The notes beneath the pieces are model-generated. The model saw nothing but the letters and a program-made list of their open reading frames with translations. It did not search any database and was not told the origin of the DNA. A DNA stretch of 60,263 nt from assembly GCA_963169235.1 (NCBI GenBank), contig CAUJCX010000021.1, positions 1 to 60,263 of the forward strand. The letters are read 5' to 3'. The position numbers and the translations under genes are program-made. Within the stretch, counting starts at the first letter, position 1; each line of letters begins with the position of its first letter. The stretch comes from Actinomycetota bacterium (GTDB taxonomy: Bacteria > Actinomycetota > Thermoleophilia > Miltoncostaeales > Miltoncostaeaceae). This document shows positions 31,536 to 39,481 of this stretch, piece by piece.

Positions 31536-33001
31536 CGGGCCTTCCGGACGAGGATGATGGTGCGGCGCGCGATGTTACCCGCCAGGTCCGTCGCCTCCAC
31601 GTCGATGCGGTGCCTGCCCGGACGCAGGCGCGCCAGCGACACCCCCACGCGCGCGCGGCGGGCGGCCTGCGCCTGGCGGCCGTCGACCACCACCCGCGTG
31701 CCGGCCAAGGTGGCGTCGTCGTAGGCCCACAGGCGCAGCATCCGCCCGCGCTTGCTGGTGCGCACGCGCAGCGACGGCGCCGACGTGTCGACGCGCACCA
31801 CGCCGGCGCCGGTGGCGGCGTCCGGCCCCGCCGGGCCGACGTCGCGCGCCGCCGCCACGAGGGCCGCGAGCAACGAGGCCCGGTCGGCGGGAAGCCCGCG
31901 CCGTACGAGGTCGGCCCGCATCAACCCCGCCGCTCCCGCCGCGTGGGCCGTGGCGGCCGACGTGCCCGCCGTGCCGGGCCACGCGGGGTTGGCGGTCACG
32001 TACGTGGGGGCCGCCAGCGTGGGCGCGGCCCGCCCGTCGTCGATGGGCCCCTGCGACGAGTACGGCGCGGCGTCGTCCCCGGTCCACGGCACCGCGCCCA
32101 CCGAGACGGCCCCCTGGGCGTCGGCCGGGGTGGCGATGCTGGACGCGCGCTGCGAGGGGTCGAGGTCGAACGACACCGTGCGCGAGAACAGCGTGAACGT
32201 GGTGGACGGTCCCGCGGTCTGGACGATGTGGGCGCGCCACGCTCCCGCCCCCGCCGGGGCGGGCCCGACGGCGCGCGACACGGGCCCCGAGGCGGTGCCG
32301 GAGAACACCGTCACCCACGTGCCGTCGGCGGCCTGCTGCTGCACCACCAGCGCGCCGGTCGCCGCCGGGTCGGCCCACGACAGGTGGATGTCGAGCGTGG
32401 CACCCGTGGGTCCGACCGTGAACGGGACGTCCGCCCCCTCCGGCGGCACCGGCCCCTCCCAGTGGCGCTGGGCGAAGTTGCCCGAGGAGTTCACCCACAG
32501 CACGCCTGCCGCCGCCGCCCGGTCGACGGCGCGCGCCGCGGACCCGGTGCCGTCGAACGGGCCGTCCAGGAACGAGTTGCTGTGGCTGACGACCGGGATG
32601 CCCTGCGCCGCGACCCAGTCGGCGGCCTGGGCGAACTCCGCCACGGTGCCGTAGCTCACCAGCACCAGCCGCGCGCCGGGCGCGACGTCGTGCACGATCT
32701 CCGCCATGCGGGTGCCGTGCTGGGTGGGCTGGCCCAGGTCGTCGGTGCCGTCGAGGCCGTGCACCGCGTCGAACGACTGCACCGTCAGGGCGTCACGGGG
32801 TGGGAGCTCGCCGGCCGCGATCGAGGCGTCCAGCCCGCCGAAGCCCTGGTCGACGATGGCCACGGTCTGGCCCGCGCCGTCGGCGCCGGTGCTCCACAGG
32901 GCGTCGGCGCCCATGCGGAACGCCCCCTGCGACACGACCGCGGCCGGCGCAGGTGATGCGCCGGCCGCGACGATGAGTACTGCGATAACAAGGCGTCGCA
33001 C
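31532..33001 (-). CDS. Secreted S8-family serine protease (subtilase), second copy
   Basis: 489 residues from GTG 33001 with a short signal peptide (ends APA-AV). The triad is intact: Asp in VAIVDQGFGG, His in QHGTRMAEIV, Asn in NSSGNF and Ser in AGTSAATAHAAG. It resembles the core of the downstream subtilase, with a single C-terminal Ig-like module ending DLAGNIARR, and has probably arisen from the same duplication. The start codon lies inside one arm of a 10-bp inverted repeat. Together the two genes occupy the rplL-rpoB gap, which is normally nearly gene-free. Confidence 0.87.
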   Translation of the reverse strand: MRRLVIAVLIVAAGASPAPAAVVSQGAFRMGADALWSTGADGAGQTVAIVDQGFGGLDASIAAGELPPRDALTVQSFDAVHGLDGTDDLGQPTQHGTRMAEIVHDVAPGARLVLVSYGTVAEFAQAADWVAAQGIPVVSHSNSFLDGPFDGTGSAARAVDRAAAAGVLWVNSSGNFAQRHWEGPVPPEGADVPFTVGPTGATLDIHLSWADPAATGALVVQQQAADGTWVTVFSGTASGPVSRAVGPAPAGAGAWRAHIVQTAGPSTTFTLFSRTVSFDLDPSQRASSIATPADAQGAVSVGAVPWTGDDAAPYSSQGPIDDGRAAPTLAAPTYVTANPAWPGTAGTSAATAHAAGAAGLMRADLVRRGLPADRASLLAALVAAARDVGPAGPDAATGAGVVRVDTSAPSLRVRTSKRGRMLRLWAYDDATLAGTRVVVDGRQAQAARRARVGVSLARLRPGRHRIDVEATDLAGNIARRTIILVRKAR

Positions 33002-33030
33002 GACGTGAAGAAAACCACATGTCGTGCGAC
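32995..33030. promoter_or_regulatory. Inverted repeat covering the subtilase start codon
   Basis: GTCGCACGAC (32995-33004) and GTCGTGCGAC (33021-33030) are perfect 10-bp arms 16 bp apart. On the minus strand the downstream arm contains the GTG start at 33001. The spacer holds TTTTCTTC, a possible -10/T-rich loop. It could be an operator, or a hairpin that hides the start and also backs up the rplL terminator. Confidence 0.5.
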
Positions 33031-33032
33031 TG

Positions 33033-33065
33033 CGGTCCCGGCGCGGGCCTGCCGCACCGGGACCG
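33033..33065 (-). terminator. rplL terminator hairpin
   Basis: 9-bp stem CGGTCCCGG / CCGGGACCG with a 15-nt loop that itself can pair (GCGGGC/GCCGC type), 11 bp after the rplL stop. This would end the rplKAJL transcript before the subtilase pair and rpoBC. Confidence 0.7.
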
Positions 33066-33076
33066 GAGGCGCATCG

Positions 33077-33463
33077 CTACTTGAGCGAGACGGAGGCGCC
33101 GGCCTCCTCGAGCTGAGCCTTGATCTGCTCGGCCTCTTCCTTGTTGACACCCTCCTTGACGGCGTTCGGGGCACCGTCGACCAGGTCCTTGGCCTCCTTC
33201 AGGCCCAGGCCGGTGACCGCGCGGACGACCTTGATCACCTGGATCTTCTTGTCGCCGGCACCGTCGAGGGACACCGTGAACTCGTCCTTCTCCTCGGCCG
33301 CGGCGCCGCCGGCGTCGCCGCCACCGGCGGCCGGGGCCGAAGCGGCCACGGGGGCCGCCGCGGTGACGCCGAACGTCTCCTCGATCGCCTTGATGCGCTC
33401 GGCCAGCTCCAGCACGGAGATCGCCTTGAGCTCGTCGATCCATTCCTCGGTGGTCATCGCCAT
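33077..33463 (-). CDS. rplL: 50S ribosomal protein L7/L12
   Basis: 128 residues. N-terminal dimerisation helices ([20 protein letters not shown]), an Ala/Gly-rich hinge and the C-terminal factor-binding domain ([43 protein letters not shown]) are typical. It forms the ribosomal stalk on L10 and recruits translation GTPases. Good TTCAAGGAGAC Shine-Dalgarno. It follows rplJ by 45 bp and is followed by a terminator rather than rpoB. Confidence 0.98.
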   Translation of the reverse strand: MAMTTEEWIDELKAISVLELAERIKAIEETFGVTAAAPVAASAPAAGGGDAGGAAAEEKDEFTVSLDGAGDKKIQVIKVVRAVTGLGLKEAKDLVDGAPNAVKEGVNKEEAEQIKAQLEEAGASVSLK

Positions 33464-33508
33464 GTCTGTCTCCTTGAAGTGAAAGTGCGAAAAGGGTGGT
33501 GGTGGTGC

Positions 33509-34264
33509 CTACTCGGACTCGGCCGCGGGGGCGTCGTCGGCCGCCGGGGCCTCCTCAGCCGCAGGGGCCTCCTCCGCCGCAGGGGCATCGTCGGCAGGAG
33601 CCGCCTCCGCCGCAGGAGCCTCGTCGGCTGCCGGGGCGTCGTCGGCCGCCGGAGCCGCCTCCGCCGTCGGGGCCTCCTCGGCTGCCGGAGCCGCCTCGGT
33701 CGCAGGAGCCGCCTCCGCCGCAGGGGCCTCCTCGGCCTTCTGCGCCTGCACCGACACCAGGCGCTGGGCCAGGCCGGCGATGAGGTTGTTCATGCTGCCC
33801 GCCAGGCCGCGCAGCGGAGCGGCCACGCCACCGGCGAGCTGTGCGATGAGCACATCACGCGACGGCAGCTTGGCCAGCCGGTCGATGCCGGCGGCGTCGA
33901 TGTCGGCGCCCTCCAGCAGACCGCCGGTGATCACCAGCTTGTCGTTGTCCTTGGCGAACGTGTTGAGCGCCTTCGCGGCCGCGGCCGCGTCGCCCTTCAC
34001 CCACACCAGGCCGACCGGGCCGGTGAGGTACTTGGTCAGGCCCTCGTTGCCGGTGGCGTCGGCAGCCCGGCGCGCCAGCGTGTTCTTGACGACCGTGAAC
34101 TCGGCGTCCGCCTCACGCAGCGCGTTGCGCAGCGTGGACATCTGCTTGACGCTCAGGCCGCGGTACTCGGCGGCCACGATGGTCGTCGTCTCGCCGAGGC
34201 GTCGTTCGACCTCGGCGATCACATCGGATTTCTCGTCGCGGTTCAGGTGTCTCACCTCCTCCAT
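33509..34264 (-). CDS. rplJ: 50S ribosomal protein L10 with long acidic repeat tail
   Basis: Residues up to about 175 are normal L10 (LNRDEKSDVIAEVERRLGE, AEYRGLSVKQMSTLR, VVKNTLARRA, GPVGLVW, LLEGADIDAAGIDRLAKLPS). About 75 residues of imperfect Ala-Pro-Glu/Asp repeats (EEAPAAEAAP, DDAPAADEAP) follow, which standard L10 lacks. The start is uncertain: ATG 34264 is given, but a perfect AGGAGGTGA lies within the next codons, 8 nt before CTG 34246, from which the protein would begin as homologues do (M/L-N-R-D-E-K). Confidence 0.95.
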   Translation of the reverse strand: MEEVRHLNRDEKSDVIAEVERRLGETTTIVAAEYRGLSVKQMSTLRNALREADAEFTVVKNTLARRAADATGNEGLTKYLTGPVGLVWVKGDAAAAAKALNTFAKDNDKLVITGGLLEGADIDAAGIDRLAKLPSRDVLIAQLAGGVAAPLRGLAGSMNNLIAGLAQRLVSVQAQKAEEAPAAEAAPATEAAPAAEEAPTAEAAPAADDAPAADEAPAAEAAPADDAPAAEEAPAAEEAPAADDAPAAESE

Positions 34265-34420
34265 TGCTCGCTTCCGTGGAGGGGGGCACGACCGCGGCGC
34301 CCGGCTCTCACCGGGTGCGCGCACGTGGCCAACCTCGCACGGGTGCCCTCACGGGCGGTTTGAGGCGGCAGCGCCGCCCCCGTGGGTCTTCGGTTCGCGT
34401 GTGTCGGCGCGAAGCTGCCG
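34265..34420 (-). ncRNA. Probable L10 (rplJL) leader RNA
   Basis: The 156 nt between rplA and rplJ are not coding and can fold into several GC-rich stems. A CCGAAGACC segment followed later by CCCGTGAGGGCACCCGTGCG resembles the L10-binding leader found before rplJ in many bacteria, through which L10-L12 represses its own translation. Assignment rests on position and partial sequence resemblance. Confidence 0.5.
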
Positions 34421-35137
34421 CTAGGCGACGGCCTCCTCGAGCAGGTTGGACACCCGCATCGTGTCGACGTCGATCCCGGGCCCCATGGTCTGGGACACGC
34501 TGATCGACTTGATGTACTTGCCCTTCGCCGACGCGGGCTTGGCCCGCACGATCTCGTCGATGACGGCCTGGTAGTTCTCCACCAGGGCCTCCTCCGCAAA
34601 CGACTGCTTGCCGATGCCGAGGTGGATGATGCCGGTGCGGTCGGTGCGGTACTCCACCTTGCCGCCCTTGACCTCCTCGATGGCCTTCGCGAGGTCCATG
34701 GTGACGGTGCCGGTCTTGGGGTTGGGCATCTTGCCCGACGGGCCGAGGATGCGGCCCAGCTTACCCACGGTCGCCATCATGTCCGGCGTCGCGATGGTGA
34801 CGTCGAACTCGTCGAAGCCGGCCTGGATCTTGGCGGCGAGGTCGTCGCCACCCACCACGTCGGCTCCCGCGGCCTCGGCCTCGCGCACCTTGTCGCCCTG
34901 TGCGAAGACCGCGACGCGCACCGTGTTGCCGGTGCCGTGCGGCAGGGTGATGGTGCCGCGCAGCTGCTGGTCGGCGTGGCGCACGTTGACGCCCAGGCGG
35001 AAGTGGACCTCCACCGTGGGGTCGAACTTCACCAGCTGCTGCTCTTTGATCATGTGCATGGCCTCACGCGGCGAGTACACGTTGCCCTCGCCCACCGCTT
35101 CCTTGGCCTGCACGTAGCGCTTTCCGCGCTTCGCCAC
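34421..35137 (-). CDS. rplA: 50S ribosomal protein L1
   Basis: 238 residues. [16 protein letters not shown], the [20 protein letters not shown] stretch, [12 protein letters not shown], the [20 protein letters not shown] loop and the C-terminal TMGPGIDVD are characteristic. L1 forms the mobile E-site stalk and in many bacteria represses its own operon. It lies between rplK and rplJ, with a small gap on the rplK side. Confidence 0.98.
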   Translation of the reverse strand: MAKRGKRYVQAKEAVGEGNVYSPREAMHMIKEQQLVKFDPTVEVHFRLGVNVRHADQQLRGTITLPHGTGNTVRVAVFAQGDKVREAEAAGADVVGGDDLAAKIQAGFDEFDVTIATPDMMATVGKLGRILGPSGKMPNPKTGTVTMDLAKAIEEVKGGKVEYRTDRTGIIHLGIGKQSFAEEALVENYQAVIDEIVRAKPASAKGKYIKSISVSQTMGPGIDVDTMRVSNLLEEAVA

Positions 35138-35224
35138 TGTTCGCTCCTCCTGTTAACCCACGCGCCCGGGGACGCGACCGCGCAGGGTAGCGAACCGCCG
35201 CCCCCCGCGCCAGCCCGCTGCGCC

Positions 35225-35650
35225 CTATTCGGCGACCGTGACGCCCATGCTGCGGGCCGTGCCCGCGATCATCTTCATCGCCGCGTCGACGTCGTTGGCC
35301 GTCAGGTCGGCCATCTTCGTCTCGGCGATCTTGCGCACCTGCTCCTGCGTGAGCGTGCCCACCTTGTCGGTCTGGGGCACCGCGGAGCCGCTCTTGATGC
35401 CGAGCTCCTGCAGGATCAGGAACGAGGCGGGCGGCGTCTTGGTGACGAACGTGAACGACCGGTCCTCGAAGACCGTGATCTCCACCGGGGTGATGACGCC
35501 GGGAGTGGACTGCGTCTGCGCGTTGAACGCCTTGCAGAACTCCATGATGTTGATGCTCGCGCCACCCAGGGCGGGACCCACAGGCGGGGCGGGCGAGGCC
35601 TGGCCGCCCGGGATCTGGAGCTTGATGGTGGTCAGGACCTTCTTGGCCAT
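35225..35650 (-). CDS. rplK: 50S ribosomal protein L11
   Basis: 141 residues. [20 protein letters not shown] with the conserved Pro residues of the thiostrepton-binding N-terminal domain, and the C-terminal rRNA-binding [11 protein letters not shown] end are intact. L11 forms the GTPase-associated centre and stimulates RelA-type synthetases. ATG start; downstream of nusG by 76 bp. Confidence 0.98.
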   Translation of the reverse strand: MAKKVLTTIKLQIPGGQASPAPPVGPALGGASINIMEFCKAFNAQTQSTPGVITPVEITVFEDRSFTFVTKTPPASFLILQELGIKSGSAVPQTDKVGTLTQEQVRKIAETKMADLTANDVDAAMKMIAGTARSMGVTVAE

Positions 35651-35726
35651 GGCGTGTGTTCGTTTCCTTTGCGACTCGTAGCCGCGCCGACGGGCGCAGC
35701 AGGCGACCGGGCCCGGCCGCCCTGGT

Positions 35727-36257
35727 TTAGCTGAGCTTCTTGACCTGGTCGAACGACAGGTCGGCGGGGGTCTCGCGGCCGAAGATCTCGACGAGCACCT
35801 TCAAGCGCCCCTGCTCCGTGTTGATTTCCGCGATCTCGCCGCTGAAGTCGGACAGCGGGCCGGCGATGACCTTGACGGTCTCGCCGATGGTGAACTCGGC
35901 GCGCACCTTGGTGCGGGCCTCACCGGTCTGCGTGCGCAGCAGCCGGTCGACCTCCATCTGGCTGAGCGGCGTGGGCTCGTTGGCGGCGCCGACGAAGCCG
36001 GTGACGCCCGGGGTGTTCTTGACCACCCACAGCGCGTCGGCCGTCATGTCCATCTGCACCAGCACGTACCCGGGAAGCACGCGCTTTTCGGTCTGCTCCT
36101 TCTTGCCGTCCTTGGTCGTCTCGACCACCTGCTCGGTGGGGATGACGATCTTGCGGACGCACTCCTCCTGGCCCATCGACTGCAGCCGATGCTCCAGGTT
36201 GGTCTTCACCTTCTTCTCGTGACCCGAGTAGGTGTTGATGACGTACCAGCGAAACAC
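35727..36257 (-). CDS. nusG: Transcription termination/antitermination factor NusG
   Basis: 176 residues from GTG 36257, with GGGAGGT 10 nt upstream. The NGN domain ([41 protein letters not shown]) binds RNA polymerase and the KOW domain ([18 protein letters not shown]) binds ribosomal S10 or Rho. The frame is open further upstream through secE but has no start support. Between secE and rplK in the standard order. Confidence 0.97.
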   Translation of the reverse strand: MFRWYVINTYSGHEKKVKTNLEHRLQSMGQEECVRKIVIPTEQVVETTKDGKKEQTEKRVLPGYVLVQMDMTADALWVVKNTPGVTGFVGAANEPTPLSQMEVDRLLRTQTGEARTKVRAEFTIGETVKVIAGPLSDFSGEIAEINTEQGRLKVLVEIFGRETPADLSFDQVKKLS

Positions 36258-36280
36258 GTGCGGACTGACCTCCCGGCGGT

Positions 36281-36640
36281 CTAGAAGAGCGCGTTGATGA
36301 TCGGTTCGATGACCGAGTCGAGCGCCCACAGGTAGACGACCACGATGACGACCACCACCAAGACGACCGCGGTCGACTGCATCAGCTGATTGCGCGTCGG
36401 CCACTGGACCTTGCGCAACTCGGCGATCATGTCGGACAGAAAGCGCGAGCTCTTGCGCTCGGCTTGCACGGCCTTGGTGACGGACCCCTGCTTCGGGGGC
36501 GCCTGACGCTGACGTGCCTGGGGTTGATTGCGCCGTGAGCCTGAGTCGCCACCCTGGCGGGCGCGACGGGCGGGCGTTGACGACGTGTCCTTGCCGTCTT
36601 CGCCGTTGCCCTGACTCTTGGCAGGTCGACTGCGTGCCAT
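36281..36640 (-). CDS. secE: Preprotein translocase subunit SecE
   Basis: 119 residues: a disordered, Gln/Arg/Ser-rich N-terminus of about 65 residues, an amphipathic helix (FLSDMIAELRKVQWPTRNQL) and one membrane segment (STAVVLVVVVIVVVYLWALD). This is the single-helix SecE of the SecYEG channel with an extended N-terminus typical of actinobacteria. It lies just downstream of tRNA-Trp and 23 bp before nusG. Confidence 0.96.
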   Translation of the reverse strand: MARSRPAKSQGNGEDGKDTSSTPARRARQGGDSGSRRNQPQARQRQAPPKQGSVTKAVQAERKSSRFLSDMIAELRKVQWPTRNQLMQSTAVVLVVVVIVVVYLWALDSVIEPIINALF

Positions 36641-36656
36641 TAGTTCCCGTGTGTGA

Positions 36657-36729
36657 CAGGGCCGGAGGGACTCGAACCCCCAACCCCCGGTTTTGGAGAC
36701 CGGTGCTCTACCAGTTGAGCTACGACCCT
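36657..36729 (-). tRNA. tRNA-Trp (CCA anticodon)
   Basis: 73 nt. Acceptor AGGGTCG pairs with CGGCCCT (one G-U), the anticodon loop CTCCAAA has CCA, and the T arm reads GGGGGTTCGAGTCCCTC with normal pairing. No CCA end is encoded. It lies between rpmG and secE, the classic position of tRNA-Trp in actinobacteria. Confidence 0.97.
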
Positions 36730-36760
36730 ACGCGTTGCTGCCAAGCGTAGCTGAGAAGAA

Positions 36761-36922
36761 TCAGCGGGTCTCGCGGTGCGCGGTGTGGCGACCACACCAC
36801 CGGCAGTACTTCTTCAACTCGATCCGGTCCGGCGTGTTCCGGCGGCTCTTGTTGGTCTGGTAGTTGCGACGCTTGCACTCTTGACATGCCATCGTCACTG
36901 CCAAACGTTGTCCCGGGGCCAC
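36761..36922 (-). CDS. rpmG: 50S ribosomal protein L33
   Basis: 53 residues from GTG 36922, with GAAAGG 8 nt upstream; an ATG at 36892 would give only 43 residues and cut the usual N-terminus. The zinc-type pairs CQEC and CRWC are present, with [17 protein letters not shown] and the conserved HTAHRETR end. So this is the zinc-binding (C+) form. First gene of the rpmG-tRNA-secE-nusG-rplKAJL run. Confidence 0.95.
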   Translation of the reverse strand: MAPGQRLAVTMACQECKRRNYQTNKSRRNTPDRIELKKYCRWCGRHTAHRETR

Positions 36923-37125
36923 GCGGTCGACCTTTCGTTCTTCTCTGGACGCTGAGCCGGAGGAGACTACCACATGCGTGCGGCACGGCCCACGCGGCGT
37001 CGCCGGATGCTGCGGGAGGACGCGGCGGCAGGGGCGCGCGCGGCGGATGGCGCGGCGGCGCGTCAGCCGCGAGGGCCCTCGGGAATGCCGCCGGGCGGGC
37101 CCGGCGGATGGATCGGCGGCGGGTG

Positions 37126-37389
37126 CTAGCGGCGGCGCGGCATGCGCGTCGCGGCGACCTCGGCGTACGCGGCGGTGCGCAGCAGGGCGGCGGACGCCCG
37201 CTGCAGGTCGAGCCCGGTCTCGGTGACCTCGGGGGTCACGCTGAGGGCCTCGGCGAGGCGGCGGTACTCGTTCACCAGCGACGCGCGGGCGCGCGCGTTG
37301 GGCGACCCGGCGGCGCGGACGCGCTGGCAGTGGGTCTGGATGTCGTCGACGGTCGGGACGCCGACGATGACGTTGTGGCGACGGCTCAT
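37126..37389 (-). CDS. Small hypothetical protein
   Basis: 87 residues, not recognised. Mostly helical ([55 protein letters not shown]) with a basic end. Its ATG shares one base with the TGA of the preceding gene (TGATG), so the two are translationally coupled. The 153 bp to rpmG (36973-37125) hold no supported gene. Confidence 0.75.
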   Translation of the reverse strand: MSRRHNVIVGVPTVDDIQTHCQRVRAAGSPNARARASLVNEYRRLAEALSVTPEVTETGLDLQRASAALLRTAAYAEVAATRMPRRR

Positions 37390-37646
37390 CAGTCCTCCGG
37401 GTGGCTGTGGCGCAAGGGAACCACCATCGCGTCGGGGTGCACCGTGTTCACCGACAGGAGGAACCGCCGGCCGCGCGGGCCCAGCTCGAACTCCTCCTGC
37501 AGCTCGAACACCTCGTTGATCGGGGTGGTCGAATGGCCGCGCAGGCGCAGCGGCGCCTCGGTGTGTCGGTCGAGGGCGTCGAGCACGCGGGCCAGGGCGC
37601 CGTTGGCACGGCGCGTCATGGGATCTGCAGGATGGGTGTGTTCCAT
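37389..37646 (-). CDS. Small hypothetical protein
   Basis: 85 residues from ATG 37646; other in-frame ATGs at 37661 and 37619 are possible and none has a clear Shine-Dalgarno. It has a single alpha/beta layout: [21 protein letters not shown], a [20 protein letters not shown] strand pair, and a His-rich end (RHSHPED). Not recognised. Coupled to the downstream 87-residue gene by TGATG. Confidence 0.7.
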   Translation of the reverse strand: MEHTHPADPMTRRANGALARVLDALDRHTEAPLRLRGHSTTPINEVFELQEEFELGPRGRRFLLSVNTVHPDAMVVPLRHSHPED

Positions 37647-37732
37647 ACTCCCGGCCGTCATCGGCGGGCAGGCCCCGGGCCTTGAATCCGGGGGACGGCG
37701 CCCGGCCGCCCGACGGCCGATATCGTGCGGCC

Positions 37733-37990
37733 ATGGACGACCACGACCTCGGCGACGCCGCGCACTACATCGAGGCCGAGCGCCCCGGCATCTCGTCCGA
37801 CGACATCTGGGCGGTGCTGAACGAGGTGGGCCGCTGCCCGGCACCCGCCGCGCAGCCGCTGGCCGAGGATCTGGTGCGCACCGTGCACCCGCACATCCGG
37901 GCCCGCACGGTGCGCACCATCCTCAACGAGTGGCGGGCGTTCCAGGACCTCGAGGAGAGCCCCGACTGGGACGACCTCGAGGACGACTGA
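37733..37990 (+). CDS. Small acidic hypothetical protein
   Basis: 85 residues, very acidic. HYIEAERPGISSDDIWAVLN, then TVHPHIRARTVRTILNEWRA and a C-terminal DWDDLEDD tail. Helical and cytoplasmic; not recognised. ATG 37733 is leaderless: TATCGT lies 6 nt upstream. Convergent with the MBL-fold gene, stops 4 bp apart. Confidence 0.78.
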   Translation: MDDHDLGDAAHYIEAERPGISSDDIWAVLNEVGRCPAPAAQPLAEDLVRTVHPHIRARTVRTILNEWRAFQDLEESPDWDDLEDD

Positions 37991-37994
37991 GGGG

Positions 37995-39392
37995 CTACTC
38001 CCCGCCCTCGTCCTTGCGGCCGTGGTCGGGCAGCGTGATCTGGCTGGGCTGCACCTCGGCGCTCTGGCCGCGGGCGGCCACCTGCTCGCGCAGGGCCTCC
38101 AGCGACGACGGCTCGCCGTGCACCATGCGGAAGTGGGCCGCCGGGCCCGCGCTCTGCGACCACCGCAAGAGCTCGGTGCGGTCGGCGTGCGCCGAGAGGC
38201 CGTTGATGGTGACGACGCGGGCGTTGACCTGCACCTCCTCGCCCATGATCTTCACGCTCGGCGCCCCGTCGACCAGCAGCCGGCCCAGGCCGCCCCGCGG
38301 CTGGAAGCCCACGATCATCAGCGTGGTGTGGCTGTCGTCCAGGTGGGCGCGCATGTGGTGCAGGATGCGGCCGCCGGTCATCATCCCCGACCCGGCGATG
38401 ACGATGGCGGCCTCGTCGGACGCATTGATGCGCTTGGAGTCGTCGACCGTGTGCGTGTAGGCCAGCCGCTTGGGCGCGAACGGGTCGCGCCCCCCGGCGG
38501 CGATCTGCCGCACCTCGTCCGACAGCTCGTCCATGCAGGCCTCGTACACCTTCTCCACGCGCGAGGCGAGCGGCGAGTCGACGTACACGGGCAGCACGGG
38601 GATGCGGCCCTCGTCCTCGAGCCGCGCGATGTGGAACAGCACGTCCTGGGTGCGCTCGAGGGCGAACGACGGGATGAGGATCTTGCCCTTGCGGCGCGCG
38701 GCCTCCTTCAGCACGGAGGCGAACTCGTCGATGGTCGCGTCGAAGTCGCGGTGGTCGCGGTCGCCGTACGTCGACTCGATCAGCACCTCGTCGGCCACCG
38801 GGCTGGGCACCGGGTCGGGCATGACGTCCTTGCGCTCGTTGCCGATGTCGCCGCTGAACATCACGGTCTCGTCGCCTACCTGCACCAGGAAGCCCGCCGA
38901 TCCGGGCACGTGGCCCGCCACCTGGGCGGTGACGGTGAGGCCGGCCGCCTCGAACGGGACGCCGTACTCGATGGGCTTCATCAGCCCCAGCACGGCCCGC
39001 ACGTCGCCCTCGTCGAACAGCGGCTCGTCGGCGTTCTTGCCGCGCCGCTTGGCTCGCTCGAAGTCCTCGGTCTGCAGCTTGGCCGCGTCCAGCAGCAGGT
39101 GCTCGGCCAGCATGCGGGTGGCGGGGCGCGCGTAGATGGGGCCGTCGTACCCGCGCTTGACCAGCACGGGCAGGCGCCCGCAGTGGTCGAGGTGGGCGTG
39201 GGTGAGCAGCACCGCGTCGATGGACGCGACGTCGAACCCGAAGTCGCCGCGGTTGAGCGCGAACAGGTCGCGCGATCCCTGGAACGCGCCGCAGTCCACC
39301 AGCACCTGCACATCACCGGTGTCGAGCAGATGGCACGAGCCGGTCACCGTCATGGCCGCGCCGTACGAACGCACCTCGAATCCCTTGGCCAT
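37995..39392 (-). CDS. Beta-CASP metallo-beta-lactamase RNase-like protein
   Basis: 465 residues. Zinc ligands in LLTHAHLDHCGRLP (HxHxDH), GHVPGSAG and FSGDIGNE, plus beta-CASP motifs STYGDRDH, IPSFALERTQ, GSGMMTGGRILHH and NGLSAHADR. This is the CPSF/Ysh1-like family of RNA endo/exonucleases; the target is unknown, with a role in RNA processing likely. ATG 39392 has GAAAGGGGCGGGG before it and gives the usual MAKGFEVRSYGAAMTVTGS start. Confidence 0.9.
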   Translation of the reverse strand: MAKGFEVRSYGAAMTVTGSCHLLDTGDVQVLVDCGAFQGSRDLFALNRGDFGFDVASIDAVLLTHAHLDHCGRLPVLVKRGYDGPIYARPATRMLAEHLLLDAAKLQTEDFERAKRRGKNADEPLFDEGDVRAVLGLMKPIEYGVPFEAAGLTVTAQVAGHVPGSAGFLVQVGDETVMFSGDIGNERKDVMPDPVPSPVADEVLIESTYGDRDHRDFDATIDEFASVLKEAARRKGKILIPSFALERTQDVLFHIARLEDEGRIPVLPVYVDSPLASRVEKVYEACMDELSDEVRQIAAGGRDPFAPKRLAYTHTVDDSKRINASDEAAIVIAGSGMMTGGRILHHMRAHLDDSHTTLMIVGFQPRGGLGRLLVDGAPSVKIMGEEVQVNARVVTINGLSAHADRTELLRWSQSAGPAAHFRMVHGEPSSLEALREQVAARGQSAEVQPSQITLPDHGRKDEGGE

Positions 39393-39481
39393 CCGCCCCG
39401 CCCCTTTCCGTTCGCCGCCGTGTGGTGACAACCGTACCCGTCGGTCTCAGCGGCCCGTCGCGCCGGCGCTTCCGCGGGCGG

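Noticed and set aside
29463-33001. Insertion sequence explaining the subtilase insert in the ribosomal/polymerase locus
   Set aside because: No transposase, terminal inverted repeats or target duplication found around 28371-33076; base composition matches the flanks.
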